Assembly: GCA_902478885.1 (NCBI GenBank)
Contig: CABSMS010000033.1
Coordinates: forward strand, 1-19,339
DNA: 19,339 nt
From: an uncultured Collinsella sp.
Lineage (GTDB): Bacteria > Actinomycetota > Coriobacteriia > Coriobacteriales > Coriobacteriaceae
Direction of reading: 5' to 3'
Under the pieces are notes generated by a model. It saw only the letters and a list, made by a program, of their open reading frames with translations, made no database searches and was not told where the DNA came from. The translations under genes and the position numbers were made by a program. Positions 10,163 to 17,580 of the stretch are shown piece by piece. Each line of letters starts with the position of its first letter. Within the stretch, counting starts at the first letter, position 1.

Positions 10163-11539
10163 TTAGGCCCTCAGCAGATAACGCACCTCATAGGGCGCAA
10201 GTTCAAGGGAGCCTGTCAGCTCGACCGTGGGCGCATCGTCGGCAAGCAGGTCGACGAAGGAGCCGTTGAGTTCGCCGGCTCCAAAGGTATAGGGCTCGTT
10301 CACGGCATTGACCGCCACGAGCACCGTCGCGTCGTCGCAGGCACGCTCGAACAGCAGCTGCTTGTTCTGGATCACCACGTTGCGATAGGCACCGTAGTTG
10401 AGGGCACGGGCCGCCGCGTCGTTTGCCGAGCGTAGGTGCGCAAGCTGCTCGATGAAGGCCGTCAGCTCGTTGGGCGCAGGCTCATCGAGCGCAGGGCGCA
10501 GCGCCCAGTCGCCATCGGGGCCGCCCTTTTCGCCAGCAATTCCCCACTCGCTGCCATAGTAGACGCACGGGATGCCTGGCATGCCAAAGAGCATGCCGTA
10601 GGCGGGACGCAGACAGGACTTGTCGGTGAGGATGCTCGCCAGGCGCGGCACATCGTGGTTGTCGACAAACGACAGCAGATGTTTGCCGCGGTAGATGCAC
10701 CAAGGGTCGCCGCCAAACTGACGGTGCAGCGAATGGGCGATCTCGAACATGTTGACCGAGTTAAAGCTGGAGTACAGGCCCTTGTAGCACTCGTAGTTGG
10801 TGCAGGAGTCGAGCATCTCGTCGTTGACGATTTGGTTGTAGTCGCCGTGGAGCGTCTCGCCGATCAGCACAAAGTCGGGCTTGAGCTCACGGGTAAAAGC
10901 GTGCAGGCGGCGCATGAAGTCGCGGTCGAGCATATAGGCAACGTCCAAGCGCAGGCCGTCGACGCCAAAGACCTCGGCCCAGCGACGCACGGACTCGAGC
11001 AGGTAATTGACCACGGCGGGGTTTTGCAGGTTGAGCTTCACAAGCTCAAAATGGCCCTCCCAGCCCTCATACCAAAAGCCGTCGCCGTAGCACGAGTCAC
11101 CGTCAAAGCTGATGTGGAACCAATCCTTGTACGGCGAATCCCACTTGCGCTCCTGCACATCGCGGAAGGCCCAAAAACCGCGGCCGACGTGGTTGAAGAC
11201 GGCATCGAGCACCACGCGGATGCCATGGGCATGCAGTGTGTCGCACACGGCGGCAAAGTCGACATCCCCACCCAGGCGGCGGTCGATATGGCGCAGGCTG
11301 CGCGTATCGTAGCCGTGGCTATCGGACTCGAGCGGCGGGTTGATGAGCACAGTGCCAACGCCGAGTTCCTGCAGGTAGTCGGCCCATTGGGCAATCTTCA
11401 TGATGGGGGCATCGGGGCTGGGTGCAGTGCCGGCAGCTTGAGAGAGTTCGTCCTCGGCAACGGGTGCGGCATTCTCACGCGGAGCTCCGCAAAAGCCCAG
11501 CGGATAAATCTGGTAGAACGTCGTCTCGTATGCCCACAT
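10163..11539 (-). CDS. Glycoside hydrolase family 13 (alpha-amylase/cyclomaltodextrinase type), cytosolic
   Basis: The 458-residue enzyme hydrolyses alpha-1,4-glucans, probably imported maltodextrins. The four conserved GH13 regions are present: DAVFNHVGR (112-120), GLRLDVAYML with nucleophile Asp199, LIGETLHGDY with acid/base Glu228, and FVDNHDVPRL with transition-state Asp296. No signal peptide is seen (starts MWAYETTFYQIYPLGF), so it acts in the cytoplasm. MWAYETTFYQIYP is typical of short GH13 neopullulanase/maltogenic-amylase relatives, but the N-terminal domain that these often have is missing. Residues 20-45 form a low-complexity Ala/Pro insert between the first strand and KIAQWADYLQELGV. 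GGGAGG lies 5 nt before ATG. It is the first gene of a pair with the DNA glycosylase; no functional link between the two is evident. Confidence 0.93.
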   Translation of the reverse strand: MWAYETTFYQIYPLGFCGAPRENAAPVAEDELSQAAGTAPSPDAPIMKIAQWADYLQELGVGTVLINPPLESDSHGYDTRSLRHIDRRLGGDVDFAAVCDTLHAHGIRVVLDAVFNHVGRGFWAFRDVQERKWDSPYKDWFHISFDGDSCYGDGFWYEGWEGHFELVKLNLQNPAVVNYLLESVRRWAEVFGVDGLRLDVAYMLDRDFMRRLHAFTRELKPDFVLIGETLHGDYNQIVNDEMLDSCTNYECYKGLYSSFNSVNMFEIAHSLHRQFGGDPWCIYRGKHLLSFVDNHDVPRLASILTDKSCLRPAYGMLFGMPGIPCVYYGSEWGIAGEKGGPDGDWALRPALDEPAPNELTAFIEQLAHLRSANDAAARALNYGAYRNVVIQNKQLLFERACDDATVLVAVNAVNEPYTFGAGELNGSFVDLLADDAPTVELTGSLELAPYEVRYLLRA

Positions 11540-11610
11540 AGCAACCTCCCGGTAAGCTCAACATAACGACGTCCATTGTATGTCCAGCTTGTATCCTCTC
11601 CCCCAAAATA

Positions 11611-11677
11611 AGTTGCGGTGGAATAGTTCCTGCCTGGGCCTTCAGAGGCCTTAAACAGGAACTATTCCACCGCAACT
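11611..11677. repeat. Perfect 22-bp inverted repeat (terminator-like)
   Basis: Positions 11611-11632 and 11656-11677 are exact reverse complements. The 23-nt loop holds a second stem, GGCCT (11637-11641) with AGGCC (11646-11650). On the minus strand the stem is followed by UUAUUUU, and it starts 15 nt after the MFS transporter stop, so it can act as that gene's terminator. The stem is longer than an ordinary terminator needs, which suggests a mobile or dispersed palindromic element that was recruited. It lies 70 bp upstream of the GH13 start. Confidence 0.88.
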
Positions 11678-11692
11678 GATGAGGGGACGTGA

Positions 11693-12889
11693 TTAGGCGA
11701 CGGGCCTTGCGCGGCGTATGGCCGGGAACAGCACGGTGATGGCGAGGATGACGCCCACGACGGCAATCGCCCCGCCCGCGAAGCCGATCCAAGCGATACC
11801 GGGACCCGAAACCACGGCGCCGCCGATCGCGGTACCCGTGCCGATACCGAGGTTGAACAGGCCCGAGAAGATCGACATGGCGACGGCCGACGAATCTGCC
11901 GACGTGCACTTGATGAGCTCGGCCTGAAACGCCACGTTAAAGGCCGTGGCGCAGCAACCCCACAGTGCGCAGACGGCAAGCACTGTCACGAGCGACGATG
12001 CGGCCGGCCCCATGAGCAGCAGGGCCACCGGCACGCCGGAGAGCGTGATAGCCAAGAACGGGAAGCGATGCCCATCGAACAGGCGGCCAAACAGCCAGCT
12101 TCCGAGCAAACCAGAGCAGCCAAACGCCGTCAGCGTCATGGTAATGGCGCCCGCATCGACGTGCGCGACCTGCGCCAGGAAGGGCTCGATATAGCTGTAG
12201 CTTGCGTAATAGCCGGTCGCCATGAAGACCGTGACTGCGTAGAGCGCGATGAGGAGCGGGTTCTTGAGCAGCTCGGGCAGCTGTTTGACAGTAAAGCGCT
12301 CACCCGCCGGCATTGCCGGGAACACCGCTGCCTGGTAGACGACCGCGATGGCTGAGAGGCCCCCGACCACGGCAAACGTCATGCGCCAGCCCACGGCCAA
12401 GCCAATGGCGCGACCGAGCGGCAGGCCAAAGATCTGCGCGATGGACGAGCCCGTGGCGATCATGCTGATGGCGAGCGCGCCGTGGCGAGTGTCGACCAGG
12501 CGCGAGGCCATAATCGAGGCGACTGACCAGAACACGGCATGTGCGCAAGCGACCACCAGGCGCGCGCAGACCAGGATGGGATAGGTCGGCGCCACGGCGG
12601 ACAGGAACTGACCGAGCGAGAACACGGCCAGCACGCCCAGCAGCATCCGCTTGAACTCAAAGCGCGAGGCGAACACCATGAGCGGCAGCGACAGCAGCAT
12701 GACGCCCCAGGCATAGACCGAGATCATGATGCCCGCCTGGGCCTCGGTGAGCGAGAACGACGCGGCGATATCAGTCAAAAGGCCAATGGGCATAAACTCC
12801 GACGTGTTGAACACGAACGCACAGCAGGTGAGCCCGACGAGTGGGAGCCACTGCTTGAGCGTGATGCCGTCTTGCCTTGTCTGAGTCAT
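11693..12889 (-). CDS. MFS transporter, SotB/AraJ-like drug/sugar exporter (DHA1 family)
   Basis: The 398-residue inner-membrane protein has about 12 hydrophobic segments. The N-terminal CAFVFNTSEFMPIGLLTDIA closely follows the F-x-x-T-S-E-F-x-P-x-G-L-L signature of SotB/YdeA and AraJ exporters. RFEFKRMLLGVLAVF matches the loop between helices 2 and 3, and SMIATGSSIAQIFGLPLG the helix-5 antiporter motif. I start at Met 12889 (MTQTRQDGI), with GGAG at 12899-12902 at 9-nt spacing; the longer frame from 12985 runs through the feoB terminator hairpin and is unlikely. The substrate is unknown; relatives export arabinose, other sugars or drugs by proton exchange. A TATAAT -10 lies just upstream. 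Confidence 0.9.
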   Translation of the reverse strand: MTQTRQDGITLKQWLPLVGLTCCAFVFNTSEFMPIGLLTDIAASFSLTEAQAGIMISVYAWGVMLLSLPLMVFASRFEFKRMLLGVLAVFSLGQFLSAVAPTYPILVCARLVVACAHAVFWSVASIMASRLVDTRHGALAISMIATGSSIAQIFGLPLGRAIGLAVGWRMTFAVVGGLSAIAVVYQAAVFPAMPAGERFTVKQLPELLKNPLLIALYAVTVFMATGYYASYSYIEPFLAQVAHVDAGAITMTLTAFGCSGLLGSWLFGRLFDGHRFPFLAITLSGVPVALLLMGPAASSLVTVLAVCALWGCCATAFNVAFQAELIKCTSADSSAVAMSIFSGLFNLGIGTGTAIGGAVVSGPGIAWIGFAGGAIAVVGVILAITVLFPAIRRARPVA

Positions 12890-12922
12890 ATATAACGTCT
12901 CCAATCGTTTTGAGCGGAGGCG

Positions 12923-12952
12923 ATTATATAGCAACGGCCCCGCATCCGTCAG
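12923..12952 (-). promoter_or_regulatory. Candidate promoter of the MFS transporter gene
   Basis: Minus-strand TATAAT (12928-12923) is a perfect -10. An 18-nt spacer separates it from CTGACG (4 of 6 matches to the -35 consensus). The -35 falls in the loop and arm of the hairpin that ends feoB, so terminator and promoter overlap. The predicted leader is about 25-30 nt. Confidence 0.5.
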
Positions 12953-12968
12953 TACAGATGCGGGGCCG
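12935..12968 (-). terminator. Hairpin after feoB, probable terminator
   Basis: Perfect 12-bp arms at 12935-12946 and 12957-12968 enclose a 10-nt loop. It starts 42 nt after the feoB stop. On the minus strand the following bases are UUGCUAUAUAAU, which is only moderately U-rich, so termination may be partial and leave some read-through into the MFS gene. Confidence 0.65.
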
Positions 12969-13009
12969 AAAACAATTCGATACACAGAGGTTGCGCCGTC
13001 AATTCATAA

Positions 13010-15370
13010 CTAAGCCAACCCCAGCAATATGCCCGCCGAATGCACGACAAACGCCACGATCCAGGCAACGGCGACCTGAAACGCGAATACGGCCACGGCA
13101 TAGCGCGCGCCCAACTCGCTCTTGACAGCGCCGATAGCGGCCACGCAAGGCGGGTACAGCAGCGTAAAGACCAAGAACACGTAGGCGGTAAACGGCGAAA
13201 ACATGGTTGACAATGCCGCGGGCGAGGTTGCACCCAAAAGCACCGTGAGTGTCGAGATGACACTCTCCTTGGCGATAAGTCCGGTGACGAGCGCCGTCGA
13301 GGCGCGCCAGTCGCCAAAGCCGAGCGGGGCCAACACCGGCGCGATGATGCTACCCAGACCGGCAAGCAGGCTTTGCGACTGGTCGGCGACCACATTAAAG
13401 CGGATATCGAACGTCTGCAGGAACCAGATGACCACCGTAGCGGCAAAGATAATGGTAAAGGCCTTGGTGATGAAGTCCTTGGCCTTATCCCATGCCAGCA
13501 TCACCGTCGTCTTGACGCTCGGCAGGCGGTAATTGGGAAGCTCCATGATAAACGGCACCGGGTCGCCCTTAAATGCCGTGCGGTTGAGCACCAAAGCCGC
13601 GATACAGCCGACCACGATACCGATCAGATAGAGCGAGACCATGGCGGGAACCGTCGCCTGCGGGAAAAACGCCCCGCACAGCAAGCCGTAAACCGGCAAC
13701 TTGGCTGAGCAGCTCATAAACGGCGTGAGCATGACCGTCATCTTGCGGTCGTGCTCGGATGGGAGCGTACGGGTCGACATGATAGCCGGCACGGTGCAGC
13801 CAAAACCGACGAGCATGGGCACAAAGCTGCGGCCCGACAGGCCAAAGCGACGCAACACCTTATCCATGACAAAGGCCACGCGCGCCATGTATCCGGAGTC
13901 TTCCAGAATGGAGAGGAACAAAAAGAGCACGACGATAATCGGCAGGAAGGTCAGCACGCTGCCCACACCCGTAAGCACGCCGTCGACAGCCAGCGAGCGC
14001 ACTACGTCGTTGGTGCCGAACGCCTTGAGGCCCGCATCGGCCGAGGCGATGATGGCAGCGATGCCGTCCTCCATGAGTCCCTGCAACGCCGCGCCGATCA
14101 CGCCAAACGTCAGCCAAAAGACGAGGCCCATGATCACCAGAAACGCCGGAATGGCTGTGTAACGACCTGTCAGGATGCGGTCAATCTTGACGGAGCGCAC
14201 GTGCTCGCGGCTTTCGTGCGGCTTGACGACGCAACGCCCGCACACGTCGCCGATAAAGCTAAAACGCATATCGGCCAACGCAGATAGGCGGTCGGTGCCG
14301 GCCTCGCCCTCCATCTGGGTAATGATGTGCTCGATAGCGTCGAGCTCATTGCGATCCAGGTGAAGCGCCTCGGTTACCAGCTCATCGCCCTCGACCAGCT
14401 TGGTCGCCGCAAAGCGCACCGGGATGTGCGCCGTCACGGCATGGTCCTCGATCAGGTTGGCAATGCCGTGGATGCAGCGATGCAGCGCACCGCCGTCCGG
14501 ACCGTCGGGCGCACAAAAGTCCAGGCGACCAGGGCGCTCGCGGAACCGCGCCACGTGCAGGGCGCGGTCCACCAACTCGCCGATACCCTCGTTGCGGGCA
14601 GCGCTAATGGGAACAACGGGCACGCCCAACAGGCTCTCGAGCAGGTTGACGTCCACGGCGCCGCCGTTGGCGGTCACCTCGTCCATCATGTTGAGCGCGA
14701 TGACCATGGGGCGGTCGAGCTCCATAAGCTGTAGCGTCAGGTACAGGTTGCGTTCGATATTGGTGGCGTCGATGATGTCGATGATGGCGTCGGGGTTTTC
14801 GTCAAGGATGAATTGACGGCTCACGATCTCTTCGCCCGTGTACGGCGACAGCGAATAGATGCCAGGCAGGTCGGTAACGCTTGCCTCGGGGTGGTTGCGG
14901 ATGGTGCCATCTTTGCGGTCGACCGTCACGCCGGGAAAGTTACCGACGTGCTGGTTGGAGCCCGTCAGCTGGTTGAATAACGTGGTCTTGCCGCAGTTTT
15001 GGTTGCCGGCGAGGGCAAAGTGCAGCGGCGCGCCCTCGGGCACGGCCGTCTTTGCCGCACGGGGCGAATACGTCCCCTCGCCCAGGGCCGGATGCTCCGT
15101 CGTGCCGATTGCGGCGTTAGCGCGCGGACCCGTATCGGTGTCGTGAATACCCACGAGCTCGATGCGAGCGGCATCGTCCTTGCGCAGTGTCAACTCGTAG
15201 CCACGCAGGCGGATCTCGAGCGGATCGCCCATGGGGGCGTACTTCATCATGGTGACTTCGGTGCCCGGCGTTAGACCCATGTCCAAAATATGCTGTCGGA
15301 GTGCCTGATCGTCCGATGCCACCGATGCGACAACGGCGTCCTTTCCAATCTCGAGTGTATCGAGCTTCAC
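13010..15370 (-). CDS. feoB: Ferrous iron transporter, FeoA-FeoB fusion
   Basis: The 786-residue inner-membrane protein imports Fe(II) under low oxygen. Residues 1-78 form a FeoA SH3-like domain (LDTLEIGKDAVVASV, LRQHILDMGLTPGTEV, IRLRGYELTLRKDDA). A ~38-residue linker is followed by the FeoB G domain: G1 GNQNCGKTT (122-130), G2 Thr in NFPGVTVD, G3 DLPG (167-170), G4 NMMD and G5 ISA. The C-terminal part has many membrane helices and the two gate repeats, VGFGCTVPAIMSTRTL and FMSCSAKLPVYGLL, each with a conserved Cys. The start is GTG at 15370 with GGGGGAGG and 9-nt spacing; the longer frame from 15604 would translate upstream repeat DNA. No feoC or separate feoA is seen. Two palindromes at 15413-15445 suggest metal-dependent control. 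Confidence 0.96.
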   Translation of the reverse strand: MKLDTLEIGKDAVVASVASDDQALRQHILDMGLTPGTEVTMMKYAPMGDPLEIRLRGYELTLRKDDAARIELVGIHDTDTGPRANAAIGTTEHPALGEGTYSPRAAKTAVPEGAPLHFALAGNQNCGKTTLFNQLTGSNQHVGNFPGVTVDRKDGTIRNHPEASVTDLPGIYSLSPYTGEEIVSRQFILDENPDAIIDIIDATNIERNLYLTLQLMELDRPMVIALNMMDEVTANGGAVDVNLLESLLGVPVVPISAARNEGIGELVDRALHVARFRERPGRLDFCAPDGPDGGALHRCIHGIANLIEDHAVTAHIPVRFAATKLVEGDELVTEALHLDRNELDAIEHIITQMEGEAGTDRLSALADMRFSFIGDVCGRCVVKPHESREHVRSVKIDRILTGRYTAIPAFLVIMGLVFWLTFGVIGAALQGLMEDGIAAIIASADAGLKAFGTNDVVRSLAVDGVLTGVGSVLTFLPIIVVLFLFLSILEDSGYMARVAFVMDKVLRRFGLSGRSFVPMLVGFGCTVPAIMSTRTLPSEHDRKMTVMLTPFMSCSAKLPVYGLLCGAFFPQATVPAMVSLYLIGIVVGCIAALVLNRTAFKGDPVPFIMELPNYRLPSVKTTVMLAWDKAKDFITKAFTIIFAATVVIWFLQTFDIRFNVVADQSQSLLAGLGSIIAPVLAPLGFGDWRASTALVTGLIAKESVISTLTVLLGATSPAALSTMFSPFTAYVFLVFTLLYPPCVAAIGAVKSELGARYAVAVFAFQVAVAWIVAFVVHSAGILLGLA

Positions 15371-15412
15371 GTCCGTGTTCCTCCCCCGGCGCCCACAGGG
15401 CGTTGTATTTAT

Positions 15413-15446
15413 GTTCACCATGGCTAACCGTTTGCCATGGCTAACC
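15413..15446. promoter_or_regulatory. Tandem palindromic operator upstream of feoB
   Basis: Two adjacent 16-bp palindromes of the form GTTnnCCATGGnnAAC lie at 15413-15428 (12 of 16 symmetric) and 15430-15445 (14 of 16 symmetric), 17 bp centre to centre. The 12-mer CCATGGCTAACC is repeated exactly at 15418-15429 and 15435-15446, and a further TAACCATG follows at 15452. Read on the minus strand, GGTTAGCC matches one half of the DtxR/IdeR operator core. The pair begins 43 bp upstream of the feoB GTG and overlaps the only -10-like sequence (CATAAA, 15413-15408). I infer an iron or manganese regulator of the DtxR type; the regulator is not in the window. Confidence 0.6.
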
Positions 15447-15854
15447 AATTGTAACCATGCATGATAGCGCGAACACACAACGACGTTCAATCGACAGATC
15501 GGTGCAAGGGGAATTCTGGGCCATTGCTTCCCAGACGGGCCTGTTGCGGAAACCGAATCCCACTCCGGAACACCTAAACGGGACGGGCTTTCCGGTTGAG
15601 GCATCTAGCGGAAACTGCAGCCCGGAATCGGCGCTCAGACTGGGATGCGATTTCCCAATGGGGCCCTCGGGGAAACTACAGCCCGGAATCTGCTCTCGAA
15701 ACGGGACGCGGTTTCCCCGAGGACCGAAACAGCCGCCCGCCCCTCGACAAAATGATCCGTTCCCTCCGTCGCATGCGGAACATCCAAGGAGTGTCCCAGG
15801 GTGCCGGCACAATAGGAACGTCCCCAGCTGCCGGCGGCATTTCGCCGCAACAGC
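15447..15854. other. Gene-free stretch with repeats
   Basis: I see no credible gene here. The stretch holds the tandem REP-like units (15548-15716), preceded by a possible decayed unit (about 15504-15541). After them comes about 140 bp that includes the perfect 10-bp palindrome GTGCCGGCAC (15801-15810). Open frames across it on both strands lack ribosome sites and simply follow the repeats. Confidence 0.7.
15548..15716. repeat. Three tandem REP-like palindromic units
   Basis: Units begin with GGAAAC at 15548, 15610 and 15671, a period of 61-62 bp. Each ends about 45 bp later in TTTCC (15593, 15655, 15716). Each is an imperfect hairpin, its left arm GGAAACTGCAGCCCG pairing with a right arm like CGGGACGCGGTTTCC. 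The left arms of units 2 and 3 are identical in 19 of 20 bases. A fourth copy lies at 19280-19339. The pattern fits a dispersed, short palindromic intergenic repeat like REP/BIME elements; whether it recurs genome-wide needs a search. Confidence 0.85.
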
Positions 15855-15894
15855 AAAAGCCCGCGCTGGCAACAAATGTCACCTGCGCGGGCTT
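15855..15894 (-). terminator. Terminator of the DDAH-antiporter operon
   Basis: Perfect 10-bp arms at 15857-15866 and 15885-15894 enclose an 18-nt loop. On the minus strand the stem runs into UUUUGCUGUUG. It lies about 114 nt after the antiporter stop and is the only candidate terminator downstream of that gene. Confidence 0.75.
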
Positions 15895-16007
15895 GGTGGG
15901 CGCTCACAAAGGCACGTTACAGAGGCCCACGTCAGTTATGGATTACCGAACGGCACCGGCACGCGATGCCTCCGTCGGCTTACCAAGCGATGAAGCTTGC
16001 CGCAGTC

Positions 16008-17471
16008 TTAGACTATCGGCGCAATGCCGGCAAAGTGCAGATACAGCGAAATGATTGCCACGACAATGACCACCGCTGCGATCAGCTTGTCGTGCAGATG
16101 CGGAAGCACCGGTTTACCGCGGCCTCGCTCGCCCAGCATATAAACGGGAATGGCCGGAGCAAAAAGAATCGTCGTGATCATAACGCCCTGAAGACCCGTC
16201 GACCACACCAGGAACAATGTGTAGATGAAGCCGAGCGTACCGAAGAAGCGGGCTTTGCCGACGCTGGGCGCATGCGGCCCGTCCAGATGCTCGTTCTTCC
16301 AGCCAATCACCATGTAATAGGCAGCCGAGCAGACATACGGAACCAGAATCGTGTTGACTGCGCAGCTATAGAAGAACTGGTAGGTGCTCGCCGCCACATA
16401 CGACACGATCAAGAAGAGCTGCGTGATGCCGGAGCTCACGAGAACCGTTACCACCGGGGCGTCGTGCTTGTTCGTCTTGGCAAACGCCAGAGGGAAGGAT
16501 CCCTGGCGCGCCGCCTCGAACGGCGTCTCGGACGCAATGATGACATAGCCCAGCAGCGCGCCGACCAACGAAAGGATAACGCCAAGGTTTACGATGGCAG
16601 CACCAACCGGACCGATTGCGCACTCGAGAATTCCCGCCATGGAGGGCGTTGCAAGCTGTGCCATCTCCTCGCGCGGCATAATGCCGAGCGACAGCATCGA
16701 GATGATCAGATACAGCGTGAATACAGCCGCAAATCCGAGCGCCGTCGAGCGGCCGACGTCACGCACGTACTTTGCACGGCCCGAGATAACGACAGCGCCC
16801 TCGATGCCCGTGAAGACCCAGACAAGGGCGATCATGGTCGAGACAACCTGCTCGCCAAAGCCAGGACCAGCCGGCTCTCCCCAGAAGTTGTCCATAAAGA
16901 TATCGACGTTGAACTTACCCAGGAGCACGATACTCAGCACAAAGAGCCCCAGCGGCACCAGCTTCGCCAACGTGACGATCGTGTTAATGCCCGCAGCCTC
17001 CTTAACGCCACGAAGCACAAGGGCGGTAAGGAACCACAAAAACACGCTGGCGCAGACGATAGAAAGCAGGTTGTTACCCGCGCCAAACGCAGGGAAGAAA
17101 TAGCCCAGCGCGCTAAACAGCAAGAGCGCAAAGCTCACGTTGGAAAGACATGCGCTGATCCAGTAGCCCCAAGCGGAGTTGAATCCAATGTAATCGCCAA
17201 AACCGGCCGCAGCGTATGCATAGATGCCGCCGGTCAGGTCGGGACGGGCCTGAGACAAACCGTTGAACACCATCATCAGCGCAAAGACGCCAATAAAGCA
17301 AATTCCCCACGAGACGATAACCGCACCGGTATTTGCCCCACCTGCTGCCATATCGCCGGCAAGCGAAAAGATGCCGCCACAAATACTGGCGGTAATGACC
17401 ATCATGGTCAGACGAAAGAGATCGAGGCCATTAGGGTCGATAATCTCTTCATTTTGAGCTTTAGAGGCCAT
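16008..17471 (-). CDS. Basic amino acid antiporter, APC superfamily (ArcD-like)
   Basis: The 487-residue membrane protein has about 12 hydrophobic segments. The run LTGGIYAYAAAGFGDYIGFN followed by SAWGYWISACLSNVSFALLL is the characteristic stretch of the basic amino acid/polyamine antiporter family (arginine-ornithine antiporters), with the G-G-I-Y substrate-site motif of helix 3. An N-terminal ITASICGGIFSLAGD corresponds to the helix-1 G-S/C-G-I/G carboxylate-binding loop. ATG at 17471 has AGGGGGT at 9-nt spacing. It lies downstream of the DDAH-like gene in the same direction, separated by 110 bp with a hairpin at 17509-17545. I infer exchange of an arginine-type substrate for citrulline, ornithine or a related product; the actual pair is unknown. 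Confidence 0.9.
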   Translation of the reverse strand: MASKAQNEEIIDPNGLDLFRLTMMVITASICGGIFSLAGDMAAGGANTGAVIVSWGICFIGVFALMMVFNGLSQARPDLTGGIYAYAAAGFGDYIGFNSAWGYWISACLSNVSFALLLFSALGYFFPAFGAGNNLLSIVCASVFLWFLTALVLRGVKEAAGINTIVTLAKLVPLGLFVLSIVLLGKFNVDIFMDNFWGEPAGPGFGEQVVSTMIALVWVFTGIEGAVVISGRAKYVRDVGRSTALGFAAVFTLYLIISMLSLGIMPREEMAQLATPSMAGILECAIGPVGAAIVNLGVILSLVGALLGYVIIASETPFEAARQGSFPLAFAKTNKHDAPVVTVLVSSGITQLFLIVSYVAASTYQFFYSCAVNTILVPYVCSAAYYMVIGWKNEHLDGPHAPSVGKARFFGTLGFIYTLFLVWSTGLQGVMITTILFAPAIPVYMLGERGRGKPVLPHLHDKLIAAVVIVVAIISLYLHFAGIAPIV

Positions 17472-17508
17472 TGTATGTGCACCCCCTTCATCATGTGATC
17501 GAACGAAA

Positions 17509-17545
17509 GATGGCCCGGACGTCCCGAATCGGGTGCCGGGCCATC
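17509..17545 (-). promoter_or_regulatory. Intercistronic hairpin between DDAH-like gene and antiporter gene
   Basis: Perfect 10-bp arms (17509-17518 and 17536-17545) enclose a second hairpin, CCCG-AAT-CGGG (17523-17533). On the minus strand it is followed by UUUCGUUCG, a weak U-tract. It may be a partial terminator or an mRNA-stability element that sets the ratio of enzyme to transporter. Confidence 0.65.
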
Positions 17546-17580
17546 GGTCAAGCGATCATCAGACTGTTACAGCTACCGCG

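Noticed and set aside
15548..15716. Possible CRISPR array
   Set aside because: Only three units, each itself a divergent hairpin, with no constant repeat separated by unique spacers and no cas genes nearby.
15876..17498. A 540-codon plus-strand open frame opposite the antiporter
   Set aside because: The composition (Arg/His/Asp/Gln-rich, no domains) is that of a shadow frame, and it starts inside a terminator. The minus strand encodes a clear APC transporter.
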